Below, piece after piece: positions 25,153 through 33,433 of a DNA stretch of 64,000 bases (position 1 is its first letter; each line of letters opens with the position of its first letter). A program made the translations under genes and the position numbers. The stretch is from contig NZ_MIEH01000010.1 of the NCBI RefSeq assembly GCF_001754075.1, positions 62,001 through 126,000 of the forward strand, written 5' to 3'. Under the pieces are notes generated by a model. The model had not been told where the DNA came from and ran no database searches. It saw only the letters and a program-made list of their open reading frames with translations. This DNA is from Merdimonas faecis (lineage in GTDB: Bacteria > Bacillota > Clostridia > Lachnospirales > Lachnospiraceae).

Positions 25153-25575
25153 CTAATTCAGATAGCAGCAGTCCTCGCCGATCACGTTTGCTACGTCATC
25201 TTTTTCTGCGCTTACACTTACATAAAAATCAATGCCACATTCCTTGGAAATACCCTTCAGATCCTGGATGAATTTTGGAAGAGTTTCCAGAGTAATGTCT
25301 GCGTGCTTCAGAACGCCGTCGATGAAAATGCATTCGATGTCGTGATTGGAGCTGTACATTCCATAAATGAATCCAACATAATTGTCTGTATTTTTGATTG
25401 CCGGAAGGTCATCCATGCAGATGGTGCGGATATTGAAATCTACACTGGTAGTGTCGCGGTGAGTCTTTTTGATGAATACGACGCTGCCGCTGCATTTTTT
25501 CGCCGCCTCATTGGCTTTTTCAATCATGATCTGTGTCTTTCCGGTGCCTTTCGGTCCTGTTAATAAATTTACCAT
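25153..25575 (-). CDS. Small P-loop NTPase-like protein of unknown role
   Basis: Protein of 140 aa. Walker A is at the extreme N-terminus (TGPKGTGKTQ, residues 6-15) and a Walker B-like strand ECIFIDG is near residue 83. No other domain can be recognised, and the fold is shorter than a complete RecA or AAA core. ATG 25575 is chosen because AAAGGAGA lies 9 nt upstream; a GTG at 25584 abuts that site. It is monocistronic, with its own terminator. Whether it binds ATP in isolation or with a partner is not visible. Confidence 0.75.
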   Translation of the reverse strand: MVNLLTGPKGTGKTQIMIEKANEAAKKCSGSVVFIKKTHRDTTSVDFNIRTICMDDLPAIKNTDNYVGFIYGMYSSNHDIECIFIDGVLKHADITLETLPKFIQDLKGISKECGIDFYVSVSAEKDDVANVIGEDCCYLN

Positions 25576-25714
25576 GGTAAACACTCTCCTTTATGTATCA
25601 TATTTACTGAAAACCTCAGCACGATTAACTTATATCCATTATACACGAAAGTGATAAATGCCACAACAAGAAAATGTGTTTTTTCGTCGGTTTGCATAAG
25701 TGGGAAAATAGCAC

Positions 25715-25743
25715 TTGACTTATTTTAATGTTATTCTTATAAT
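25715..25743 (+). promoter_or_regulatory. Predicted sigma-A promoter of the leuS leader
   Basis: TTGACT (25715-25720), 17-bp spacer, TATAAT (25738-25743), giving a start near 25750, just before the T-box. Confidence 0.75.
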
Positions 25744-25769
25744 AAGTAAGAAATCTTTGGAAATACAGA

Positions 25770-26085
25770 TAGAAGCAAAGAAGAGGAATAGTAAGAGTCT
25801 GCTGCTTTCCCAGAGAGCTGCCGGCCGCTGCAAGGCAGTAAAGAGCGTCTCCCAACTGGCCTCGGAGTTCTTCTGCTGAACCGTCTGACATGGTGTAAGA
25901 CCATCAGGGATCCTATACAGGCAGACAGACGCAAGTAGGCGGAAGCGGGTATTCCCGTTATAGAAAGAATGAGTGCACATCGGATGAAAAGACTGCTTTC
26001 GCAGGAAAAGTTATCCGGGTGAAAAAGAGTGGTACCACGGAAAACAAGCCTTTTCGTCTCTTTGGAGATGGAAAGGCTTTTCATA
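25770..26085 (+). ncRNA. T-box riboswitch controlling leuS
   Basis: The 536-nt gap before leuS holds a tRNA-sensing T-box leader. GAGGAATAGTAAG near 25783 matches the GA/K-turn element of stem I, CAGAGAG near 25812 the AG bulge, and GAGTGGTACCACGG (26027-26040) the T-box sequence itself. A terminator with 15-bp arms follows at 26046-26083, and the T-box side can pair with its left arm to form the antiterminator. The specifier lies before GCTGAACC near 25875; CTT or an overlapping Leu codon fits tRNA-Leu, but I cannot fix it. Uncharged tRNA-Leu would prevent termination and raise leuS. Confidence 0.88.
26046..26085 (+). terminator. T-box-regulated terminator before leuS
   Basis: Arms at 26046-26060 and 26065-26079 pair over about 15 positions with two G-U pairs around a TTTG loop, followed by T residues. 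It lies 30 nt before the leuS ATG. Confidence 0.8.
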
Positions 26086-26111
26086 TGTAATCAGAAAGCG
26101 AGGAATAAAAA

Positions 26112-28541
26112 ATGTCAAGAGTACCTTATAATCATAAGGCAATCGAAAAAAAATGGCGTGAGAACTGGGAAAAGAATCCGGTCAACCCTAAAACAGACGA
26201 AAACGGCAATAAGAAAGAGAAATATTATTGTCTGGATATGTTCCCATATCCGTCCGGAAATGGTCTCCATGTAGGACACTGGAGAGGCTATGTGATCTCC
26301 GATGTATGGAGCCGGTATAAGCTGCAGCAGGGCTATTATATTATCCATCCTATGGGATGGGATGCGTTTGGCCTGCCGGCAGAAAACTATGCGATTAAGA
26401 TGGGTGTGCATCCGGCGGTATCTACAGCAGAAAACATTAAGCATATCAAGGAACAGATCAACCAGATCGCAGCTCTTTATGACTGGGACCGTGAAGTGAA
26501 CACCACAGACCCGGATTACTATAAGTGGACACAGTGGATCTTTGTAAAAATGTTCAAGGAGGGCCTTGCTTACGAGAAGGAATTCCCGATCAACTGGTGT
26601 CCGTCCTGTAAGACCGGCCTTGCTAACGAGGAAGTGGTGAATGGAAAATGTGAGCGCTGCGGAGCAGAGGTGACCAAGAAAAACCTGCGCCAGTGGATGC
26701 TGAAAATCACGGCGTATGCAGAGCGCCTTCTCAATGATCTGGATAAGCTGGACTGGCCGGAAAAGGTAAAGAAGATGCAGACCGACTGGATCGGCAAATC
26801 CTATGGAGCAGAGGTGGATTTCCCGATCGAGAACAGGGAAGAGAAGATCACAGTCTATACGACCAGACCAGATACACTTCACGGAGCCACCTTCATGGTG
26901 CTTGCGCCGGAGCATGAACTGGCAAAAGAGCTGGCCACAGATGAGACAAGAGAAGCAGTAGAGAAGTATATTTATGAAGCGTCTATGAAGTCTAACGTGG
27001 ACCGTATGCAGGATAAAGAGAAGACCGGTGTATTTACGGGAAGCTATGCTGTCAACCCGATCAACGGCAAGAAGGTTCCGATCTGGCTGTCAGACTATGT
27101 ACTGGCTGATTACGGTACCGGAGCTATCATGTGTGTACCGGCACACGATGACCGTGACTTTGAGTTCGCTACGAAATTTGGAATCCCGATCATCCAGGTT
27201 ATCGCCAAAGACGGAAAAGAGATCGAAAATATGACCGAAGCTTATACCGAAGCATCAGGAATCATGATCAATTCCGGTGAGTGGAATGGTATGGAGTCCT
27301 CTGTCCTGAAAAAAGAGGGACCGCATATCATTGAGGAAAAAGGAATCGGACGCGCAACCGTAAACTACAAGCTGCGTGACTGGGTATTCTCCCGTCAGAG
27401 ATACTGGGGAGAGCCGATCCCGATCATTCACTGTCCGCACTGCGGCAATGTGCCGGTGCCGGAAGAAGAACTGCCACTTCGTCTGCCGGATGTACAGTCC
27501 TATGAGCCTACCGGAACCGGAGAATCTCCGCTGGCGGCTATCGACGAGTGGGTAAACTGCAAGTGTCCGGTCTGCGGAGCGGATGCAAAACGAGAGACCA
27601 ATACCATGCCGCAGTGGGCAGGATCTTCCTGGTATTTCCTGCGGTATGTGGATAATCACAACGATAAGGAACTGGTATCCAGAGAGAAAGCGGATGAAAT
27701 GCTGCCGGTAGATATGTATATCGGCGGTGTGGAGCACGCAGTACTCCACCTACTGTATGCGAGGTTCTACACCAAGTTCCTGTGCGATATCGGAGTGATT
27801 GATTTTGATGAGCCGTTCCACAAGCTGTTCAATCAGGGAATGATCACCGGAAAGAACGGTATCAAGATGAGTAAGTCTAAAGGAAACGTGGTATCACCGG
27901 ATGATCTGGTAAGAGATTACGGATGCGATTCCCTTAGAATGTATGAGCTGTTCGTAGGACCGCCGGAACTGGATGCGGAATGGGACGACCGTGGAATCGA
28001 CGGCGTGAACCGTTTCCTGAAACGTCTCTGGAACCTGGTACAGGACAGCAAGGATGCAGATATTAAGGCTACAAAAGAAATGATCAAGGAAAGACACAGA
28101 CTGGTATATGACATTACTACCCGTCTGGAGAGCTTCAGCTTAAATACCGCGATCTCCGGATTCATGGAGCACAACAATAAGCTGCTTGAGATTGCCAAGA
28201 AGGAAGGCGGAATCGACAAAGAGACGCTGTCGACTATGGCAGTGCTGCTGTCTCCATTTGCACCTCATATCGCAGAAGAAATCTGGGAACAGCTAGGCCA
28301 TGAAGGAAGTGTGTTCCGTGCAGGATGGCCGACCTATGATGAAGAGGCTATGAAGGATGACGAGGTAGAGGTGCCGGTACAGATCAACGGCAAGACCAGA
28401 GCCGTGATCTCTATTTCCGCGGATATTTCCAAGGAAGACGCTATCGCAGCCGGAAAGGCCGCTGTGGCAGACAAACTGACTGGAAATATTATTAAGGAAA
28501 TCTATGTGCCGAAGAAGATTATAAATATTGTGCAGAAATAA
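26112..28541 (+). CDS. leuS: Leucyl-tRNA synthetase LeuS
   Basis: Class I synthetase (809 aa). The HIGH-equivalent is GLHVGHWRGY (about residue 54), zinc-ribbon cysteines are in CPSCKTG and CERCGAE, the editing domain includes TTRPDTLHGATFMVLAPEH and CVPAHDDRDFEFA, and the KMSKS loop is IKMSKSKGN. The C-terminal anticodon and tail domains end with VQINGKTRAVI. Length is normal for bacterial LeuS. GCGAGGAATAAAA precedes the ATG. It is single-gene and governed by the upstream T-box. Confidence 0.97.
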   Translation: MSRVPYNHKAIEKKWRENWEKNPVNPKTDENGNKKEKYYCLDMFPYPSGNGLHVGHWRGYVISDVWSRYKLQQGYYIIHPMGWDAFGLPAENYAIKMGVHPAVSTAENIKHIKEQINQIAALYDWDREVNTTDPDYYKWTQWIFVKMFKEGLAYEKEFPINWCPSCKTGLANEEVVNGKCERCGAEVTKKNLRQWMLKITAYAERLLNDLDKLDWPEKVKKMQTDWIGKSYGAEVDFPIENREEKITVYTTRPDTLHGATFMVLAPEHELAKELATDETREAVEKYIYEASMKSNVDRMQDKEKTGVFTGSYAVNPINGKKVPIWLSDYVLADYGTGAIMCVPAHDDRDFEFATKFGIPIIQVIAKDGKEIENMTEAYTEASGIMINSGEWNGMESSVLKKEGPHIIEEKGIGRATVNYKLRDWVFSRQRYWGEPIPIIHCPHCGNVPVPEEELPLRLPDVQSYEPTGTGESPLAAIDEWVNCKCPVCGADAKRETNTMPQWAGSSWYFLRYVDNHNDKELVSREKADEMLPVDMYIGGVEHAVLHLLYARFYTKFLCDIGVIDFDEPFHKLFNQGMITGKNGIKMSKSKGNVVSPDDLVRDYGCDSLRMYELFVGPPELDAEWDDRGIDGVNRFLKRLWNLVQDSKDADIKATKEMIKERHRLVYDITTRLESFSLNTAISGFMEHNNKLLEIAKKEGGIDKETLSTMAVLLSPFAPHIAEEIWEQLGHEGSVFRAGWPTYDEEAMKDDEVEVPVQINGKTRAVISISADISKEDAIAAGKAAVADKLTGNIIKEIYVPKKIINIVQK

Positions 28542-28548
28542 GATGACA

Positions 28549-28643
28549 AAAGATAAGTTATCCAGCCGGGTGGCACTCCGGCATCTCTTTAAGACCGCTA
28601 GGGCGTGATAGCTGCCTGTTCTATCCTTGAATAACTTATTTTT
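28549..28643. other. Unclassified folded element between convergent leuS and carboxypeptidase genes
   Basis: A perfect 9-bp closing stem (28553-28561 with 28631-28639) encloses about 70 nt with a GCCGG/CCGGC hairpin (28565-28582) and a possible GATAG/CTATC hairpin (28607-28625). The 3' side runs into TTTTT at 28639-28643. This is larger than a simple terminator and could be a terminator with an elaborate loop or a small structured RNA. It matches no riboswitch class I could recall. Confidence 0.45.
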
Positions 28644-28679
28644 CCAGTATATGTGCCGGGTATGGGTTTGACAATAGCT

Positions 28680-29678
28680 TTAAGCAGCGCCGATCCGGTC
28701 ATATACTTTTATGGCATCCAGGACATGATAAGGTTCTGTCTCGTGGTCTCCTGGCGCGCCGGTGGTCACCAGGATATATTCCCGGCCATTTATGCTTGCC
28801 AGGCTTGCAAGGCAGAGACCGGCGTCCTCGGTGTACCCGGTCTTTCCGCCCAGGATTTTGCCACCGGTCACAGACGGATCCGGGAGACTTTGGGAGAGGG
28901 TGCTTACAAAGGTGAGGCCGTCCGGATGAGAGACGGTGGGGGAAGCGGTATAGGTGTTTGTAGTAAATATCTGCCGGAAATCCGGATTCTTAAGGGCATA
29001 GACTAAAAGCTTTGCAATATCTCCCGCCGTTGAATAATGGCGATTGTTTTGGAGGCCTGTGCAGTTGGTAAAATGAGTTCTTGACATTCCAAGTTCGTCT
29101 GCCTTTTCGTTCATCATGGATGCAAAAGCCTCCTCATCACCGGCAATTTCCTGTGCAAGGGTAAGGCAGCATTCTGCCCCGGAGGGGAGAAGAGCGCCGT
29201 AGAGAAGATCCCGGTATGTGACGGACTCACCGGGCTGGAATCCGGCCATGGAAGCCCCTTCCTCGTACAGATCCTGATAAATATCCGCAGGGACACTGGC
29301 GGTCCCGTTCAGATCCTCAATATGTTCCAGTCCTACAAGGACGGTCATGATCTTGGTAAGCGAAGCAGGATATACCCTCTGGTTTTCATTCCGGCTGCCC
29401 AGCACCTGTCCTGTTCCGGCATCGACAAGTACTGTCTGTGGACTGTAAAGGTCGTCGAGATAACTGGATAATTCTCCGCGGGTACTGTGAAAGGGGAGGG
29501 AAAAACCTGTAATCTCCAGAAAATTTCTGAATCCTAATATGATAAAAAGTACCAGAAGACACCAAAGAAAGAGGCGGCGCCTTTTCCTTTGGTGTCTTCT
29601 TTTCTGACGCCTGCTGCGGCTGTGAACGGAGTTTTTTCCGTGTCTTGGTGTTGTCTGTGATCTTTTTTGCTCTGTCAT
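28680..29678 (-). CDS. Serine-type D-alanyl-D-alanine carboxypeptidase (peptidase S11)
   Basis: Low-molecular-mass PBP-like enzyme (332 aa). A highly basic N-terminus and one membrane helix (about residues 36-58) anchor it outside the cell. The acylation motif is SLTKIMT (about residue 106) and the third motif GGKTGYTEDAG (about residue 275). The second motif, normally Ser-x-Asn, reads SGAECC here, so the Asn is replaced by Ala. It would trim terminal D-Ala from peptidoglycan stem peptides. It is downstream of a VanRS-like pair, and a sequence box upstream is nearly identical to one upstream of that pair, so it is probably a target. It is not the zinc VanY/VanXY type. Confidence 0.87.
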   Translation of the reverse strand: MTEQKRSQTTPRHGKNSVHSRSRRQKRRHQRKRRRLFLWCLLVLFIILGFRNFLEITGFSLPFHSTRGELSSYLDDLYSPQTVLVDAGTGQVLGSRNENQRVYPASLTKIMTVLVGLEHIEDLNGTASVPADIYQDLYEEGASMAGFQPGESVTYRDLLYGALLPSGAECCLTLAQEIAGDEEAFASMMNEKADELGMSRTHFTNCTGLQNNRHYSTAGDIAKLLVYALKNPDFRQIFTTNTYTASPTVSHPDGLTFVSTLSQSLPDPSVTGGKILGGKTGYTEDAGLCLASLASINGREYILVTTGAPGDHETEPYHVLDAIKVYDRIGAA

Positions 29679-29756
29679 AACGTCGATCTTCCTTTCCGGT
29701 ATTAGTTTACCGGAGAGAGACGAGGGAAACTTTAATATGACATTGCTAAATTACTA

Positions 29757-29773
29757 AGGAAAGATTAAGGTTT
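29757..29773 (-). promoter_or_regulatory. Putative VanR-like binding box upstream of the carboxypeptidase gene
   Basis: On the minus strand this reads AAACCTTAATCTTTCCT and differs from the box at 31605-31622 by one inserted base. A second CTTAGT follows 11 bases on, making the direct-repeat spacing usual for OmpR/PhoB regulators. It lies about 80 nt before the start codon. Confidence 0.5.
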
Positions 29774-29803
29774 CGTTGAGGCTTTACTAATAGGACTGAT
29801 TCC

Positions 29804-30859
29804 CTAGACCCATGCGGGAAGCTGGACGGCAAAACAGGTACGTCGATCCCTGCTCCTTGCTGTGATATCTCCGCCATGCTGCCGGGCAATCTCCCTTGCG
29901 ATGGCAAGGCCCAGGCCCGAACCGCCGGTGTCCTGAGCACGGGAAGAATCCAGGCGGAAGAATTTTTCGAAAATGATCTCCAGCTTTTCCTCCGGGATGG
30001 TGACGCCGGTATTTTCGATCATAATAGAAATGGAATCGACGCTTCGCTCAGAACGGATCACGATAGGAGTGCCCGGATCACTGTAGGCCGCTGCATTTTT
30101 CAGAAGATTGTTGAACACCCGGGCCATCTTTTCAGGGTCGGCATAGAGATATTCTTCTTCGTCCACATCGTTCTGTATGGTATTTACATGCTGTTCCAGT
30201 ATGGGATATAGTTCTTCAGTCACCTGTACCAGAAGGGCGCAGAGGTTGACCTTCTGCTTTTCCAGCGGGATTTTCTGCAGATTATACCGGGTGATGTCAA
30301 AAAACTCGTTGATCAGCCCCTCCAGGCGTTCAGATTTGGAAAGAGCTGTGTCAAGGTACTTTTGCCGCTGTTCTTCCGGCATCTTTGGTGTCTCTGTAAG
30401 AAAGCTCAGATAGCCGATCACGGAGGTGAGAGGTGTCTTCAGGTCGTGGGCCAGATAAGCGATCAGATCGTCTTTTCTCTGCATTTCGCCTTTAAGAATT
30501 TCCTGCTGGCGCTTTTGTTCTACTCTGAGTTTTTCCAATTCCTTTGCCTGTTCACATTTTAATTTCCTTCGGCTTTTTTCTGTAAGGAAAAAGATCAGAA
30601 GCGCCACCAGGACTGCCAGAAGGCATAATGTCCAGAGAAGAAAGCTTTTTAAGGCAGGCCAGTAGATTTCCTCATGGGTTCCTACATAGCCTGCCTGAGG
30701 GTCATAATAGGCAGCAACGGTAGTTGTGAAGTTCCTGGTGAACCAATCTACAAACATGCCATTTAGGACATGGTCTGCAAAACCATACAAAAGATAAACG
30801 CCGATCAGGGAGAAGACAGCTGCCGCAGCTGGCTTCCAGAGTATTTTAGTGATCTTCAA
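29804..30859 (-). CDS. VanS-like sensor histidine kinase
   Basis: Membrane sensor kinase (351 aa). Two hydrophobic helices (about residues 10-30 and 78-100) flank a short extracellular loop of some 45 residues, as in VanS-type sensors. HisKA has YLAHDLKTPLTSVIGYL with the phospho-accepting His; the ATPase domain has NNLLKNAAAYS (N box), and GGSGLGLAIA (G box). There is no ATG in a suitable place, so TTG 30859 is proposed: it overlaps the regulator gene by 14 nt and has GGGGGTG about 10 nt upstream. It pairs with the response regulator just upstream. Confidence 0.85.
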   Translation of the reverse strand: MKITKILWKPAAAAVFSLIGVYLLYGFADHVLNGMFVDWFTRNFTTTVAAYYDPQAGYVGTHEEIYWPALKSFLLWTLCLLAVLVALLIFFLTEKSRRKLKCEQAKELEKLRVEQKRQQEILKGEMQRKDDLIAYLAHDLKTPLTSVIGYLSFLTETPKMPEEQRQKYLDTALSKSERLEGLINEFFDITRYNLQKIPLEKQKVNLCALLVQVTEELYPILEQHVNTIQNDVDEEEYLYADPEKMARVFNNLLKNAAAYSDPGTPIVIRSERSVDSISIMIENTGVTIPEEKLEIIFEKFFRLDSSRAQDTGGSGLGLAIAREIARQHGGDITARSRDRRTCFAVQLPAWV

Positions 30860-31541
30860 TTTTATATCCGCACCCCCAGACTGTTTTAATGTATTTCGGG
30901 TGTTCAATAGAATCGCCCATTTTTTCGCGCAGGTGCCGGATGTGTACGGTGATCGTGTTGTTTTTCCGGCTGTAGTATTCGTTCTGCCAGATTGCATGGA
31001 ATAATTCCTCGGAGCTGACGACACTGCCTTTTTTACGGCACAGGATCTCAAGCACAGAAAATTCGGTGGGTGTCAGCTTTAACTCCTTTCCTCCGAGATG
31101 ACACTCATGAGTCCGTACATTGATGGTCAGGGCGCCGCGGGCCAGGATATCTTCTTCTTCCCGTGGTGCGTTGTACTTTTTATAGCGTCGGAGCTGGGCC
31201 TTGACTCTGGCTACCATTTCCAGAGGGCGGAATGGTTTTGTGATATAGTCGTCGGCGCCCATGGCCAGGCCGTTGATCTGGTCGATTTCTTCTCCCTTAG
31301 CTGTGAGGAAGATGACGGGATAGGCGTCAGTTTCCCGGATTTTCCGGCAGACAAAAAGTCCGCTGGTACCCGGCATCATAATATCCAGGATAGCTAGGTC
31401 AGGCTTTTCTTTCTGAATCTGTTCTAAGGCTTCCCGCCCGGAGTAACAGGGGATTGTCTGGAAATTTTCGTTTTGAAGATAAAGGCAGACGAGATCCGCA
31501 ATATCCGGTTCATCGTCTGCCACTAAGATGCGTTCATTCAT
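30846..31541 (-). CDS. VanR-like OmpR-family response regulator
   Basis: Two-domain regulator (231 aa). The receiver domain has VADDEPDI at the N-terminus, the phospho-aspartate in LAILDIMMPG (about residue 52) and LTAKGEE plus ITKPFRP. The C-terminal winged helix has LKLTPTEFSVLEILCRKKG and NTITVHIRHLREKMG. Sequence style is that of VanR regulators of glycopeptide-response operons, but no D-Ala-D-Lac/Ser ligase, VanX or VanT is nearby. ATG 31541 follows AAGGAGG. It is the first gene of the regulator-kinase-carboxypeptidase set. Confidence 0.88.
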   Translation of the reverse strand: MNERILVADDEPDIADLVCLYLQNENFQTIPCYSGREALEQIQKEKPDLAILDIMMPGTSGLFVCRKIRETDAYPVIFLTAKGEEIDQINGLAMGADDYITKPFRPLEMVARVKAQLRRYKKYNAPREEEDILARGALTINVRTHECHLGGKELKLTPTEFSVLEILCRKKGSVVSSEELFHAIWQNEYYSRKNNTITVHIRHLREKMGDSIEHPKYIKTVWGCGYKIEDH

Positions 31542-31604
31542 GAAATTGCCTCCTTCCTGCTTGCCGGCACCTGAGCGGTGCGGCACTGTTGTCTCTATCG
31601 TAGC

Positions 31605-31622
31605 AGGAAGAGATTAAGGTTT
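31605..31622 (-). promoter_or_regulatory. Putative VanR-like autoregulatory box
   Basis: Minus-strand AAACCTTAATCTCTTCCT, nearly identical to the box before the carboxypeptidase gene. It lies about 65 nt before the regulator start. A 16-bp perfect palindrome AAAATCTTAAGATTTT sits further upstream at 31630-31645 and repeats the CTTAA core. Confidence 0.5.
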
Positions 31623-31662
31623 TCCTTTTAAAATCTTAAGATTTTATAAAAGCGTCCGGAGA

Positions 31663-32667
31663 TTAATAAATATCCTCCTGACGGTCCAGGTTGATGACCT
31701 TTTCAAACATGGCCTGGATCTTTTCGCGGTCGTCTGTCTGTCCCAGTACCCACATGATCTTGGCCACGATGGCTTCCGTAGTCATGTCCCCGGCCTGCAG
31801 GATGCCGGGATAATCGCTGTATTTTTTACCGACCTGGTACACCTGGAGATCACAGCCTTCTTCCGGAACCTGTGTAGTCACGGCTAAAGTTTTTCCAGAG
31901 TCTACCCAGTCAAAAATCGCTTTCTGGAAAGAATCGTCATATTCCGGAATGCCTCCGATCCCGAAGGTCTCCAGGATGATGGCGTCGTAATGATCCTTTA
32001 AAAGATAGAAAATATCGGCTTTGACCTCTGGGGTCAGCTTCAGGACAAAGACGCGGTCGTCCAGCTGGTGATAAGTCTTAAGATCAGACGGCTTTGGTAT
32101 CACGCCGGTATAATGGCGGATGATACGGTCGTCGTGGATGATGGCAAGTGGCGGGAAATTCATGCTCTCAAAGGCGTCAAAACTTCTGGTGCGCTGTTTT
32201 CTCGCCCGGGTACCGATGACAGCCTTGCCGTTGAAGACGATCGAAACCCGGCAGGATTTGTCATCCAGGGCGTACAGGATACTCTGATAGATATTCAGCT
32301 TGGCGTCGGTATAAGGATCTCCCATGGGTTTCTGAGATCCGGTAAGAACGATAGGCTTCCTGGAGTCCTGGATCAGATAAGACAGAGCGGCAGCCGTATA
32401 TGCCATGGTATCCGTTCCGTGCAGGACTACAAAGCCGTCATAATTGTCGTAATGTGAAAGAATTGCCTCGCTGATCATCAGCCATTGGCGCGGGCGCATA
32501 TTAGTGCTGTCGATGTTCATCAGCTGCAGTACGGTCAGGTCACATTTTTTTTCGATGCCCGGCACGTTGGCTGCCAGTTCTTCCCCTGTCATGGCAGGGG
32601 TCAGCCCGTCCCCGCCTTCCTTGGAGGCGATGGTGCCTCCGGTTGCGATCATAAGTATCTGCTTCAT
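31663..32667 (-). CDS. ansA: Type I L-asparaginase
   Basis: Hydrolyses asparagine to aspartate and ammonia (334 aa). Both signature blocks are seen: MIATGGTIAS at residue 6 with the nucleophilic Thr and VVLHGTDTMAYTAAAL near residue 82 with the second Thr, Asp and later Lys (TGSQKPMGD). There is no signal peptide, indicating the cytoplasmic low-affinity type. The ATG overlaps the stop of the upstream YkgJ gene as ATGA, so they are co-transcribed. Confidence 0.92.
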   Translation of the reverse strand: MKQILMIATGGTIASKEGGDGLTPAMTGEELAANVPGIEKKCDLTVLQLMNIDSTNMRPRQWLMISEAILSHYDNYDGFVVLHGTDTMAYTAAALSYLIQDSRKPIVLTGSQKPMGDPYTDAKLNIYQSILYALDDKSCRVSIVFNGKAVIGTRARKQRTRSFDAFESMNFPPLAIIHDDRIIRHYTGVIPKPSDLKTYHQLDDRVFVLKLTPEVKADIFYLLKDHYDAIILETFGIGGIPEYDDSFQKAIFDWVDSGKTLAVTTQVPEEGCDLQVYQVGKKYSDYPGILQAGDMTTEAIVAKIMWVLGQTDDREKIQAMFEKVINLDRQEDIY

Positions 32668-33326
32668 TTGTTGTTCAACCTCTCTTTTTCTAATCTCTGG
32701 TAAAATTGCTCGTAGAAATCCTGATCAGTCCGGAAAGGACGGACATAAAATGCGGTCAGGACAGACATGCTTAAAGTCTTGACCATTTCCGGTCCTTCAG
32801 AAGCGGCTGCTTTTTCCTGAAGCCCCTTCAGATAATAATGCCAGTCGGAAATATAAGTCTCATAGCGTCTGACGTCCGGAGTATCGATCCATTTGCGGAT
32901 CTTGACCTTGGATTTGTTTGGCTTTGGACATTCGTGGACCTGTAAAAAATACTGGAATCCTGTCCCGTCGTAATACCGTCCCAGCGGAAAGATCCGGCAG
33001 ATGCCGGGCCTTAAGGGATGGATGGAGCATCTGCCCTGGTCATTCAAAAATGTACAGGCTTCCCCGGGGCCTGTCATTTTCAAATTTGGCAGGATGATGC
33101 CGTCTACCACCTGGAGCTCCAGATGGGATGCCAGAAGTTCATCAAAGGACTTCCCGAGGCCGGAAGCAATCCGGTGGACATCCAGGGGATCCAGCACGAT
33201 AGAGGATCCCATGCCCCGGCAGCAGGAAGAGCAGCCCTTGCAGCCGCCGCAGTCTGCCCGGACCATATCCTGGCTTTGATAAAATTTACCGTCAGATATC
33301 TCGTTGAAATCCAGTTCTCTTAACAT
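32664..33326 (-). CDS. YkgJ family cysteine cluster protein
   Basis: Protein of 220 aa with the cysteine cluster expected of this family: CGGCKGCSSCCRG (about residues 26-38), C-x-F-L-N-D-x-G-R-C, HPLRPGICRIFPLG and a later HECPK. These probably bind zinc or an iron-sulfur cluster; the cellular role is unknown. A hydrophilic C-terminal half follows. It is the first gene of a pair with the asparaginase, divergent from sbcD. Confidence 0.85.
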   Translation of the reverse strand: MLRELDFNEISDGKFYQSQDMVRADCGGCKGCSSCCRGMGSSIVLDPLDVHRIASGLGKSFDELLASHLELQVVDGIILPNLKMTGPGEACTFLNDQGRCSIHPLRPGICRIFPLGRYYDGTGFQYFLQVHECPKPNKSKVKIRKWIDTPDVRRYETYISDWHYYLKGLQEKAAASEGPEMVKTLSMSVLTAFYVRPFRTDQDFYEQFYQRLEKERLNNK

Positions 33327-33433
33327 AATATATGTATCCTTTTTCGATATGAATTTACCTGGAATAGCTCTTGATAGCTAAGAAGATTATAGTGTAAGAT
33401 AGATTCAGATGTAAAGTAGAAAGGAATGTTTTC

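Noticed and set aside
28549-28643. tRNA gene after leuS
   Set aside because: No acceptor/anticodon cloverleaf or T-loop GTTCGA sequence; the fold is closed by an AT-rich stem and ends in a T-run.
28680-31541. Complete glycopeptide-resistance (van) operon
   Set aside because: Only VanRS-like regulators and a serine carboxypeptidase are present; no D-Ala-D-Lac/Ser ligase, VanH, VanX, VanXY or VanT gene is seen.
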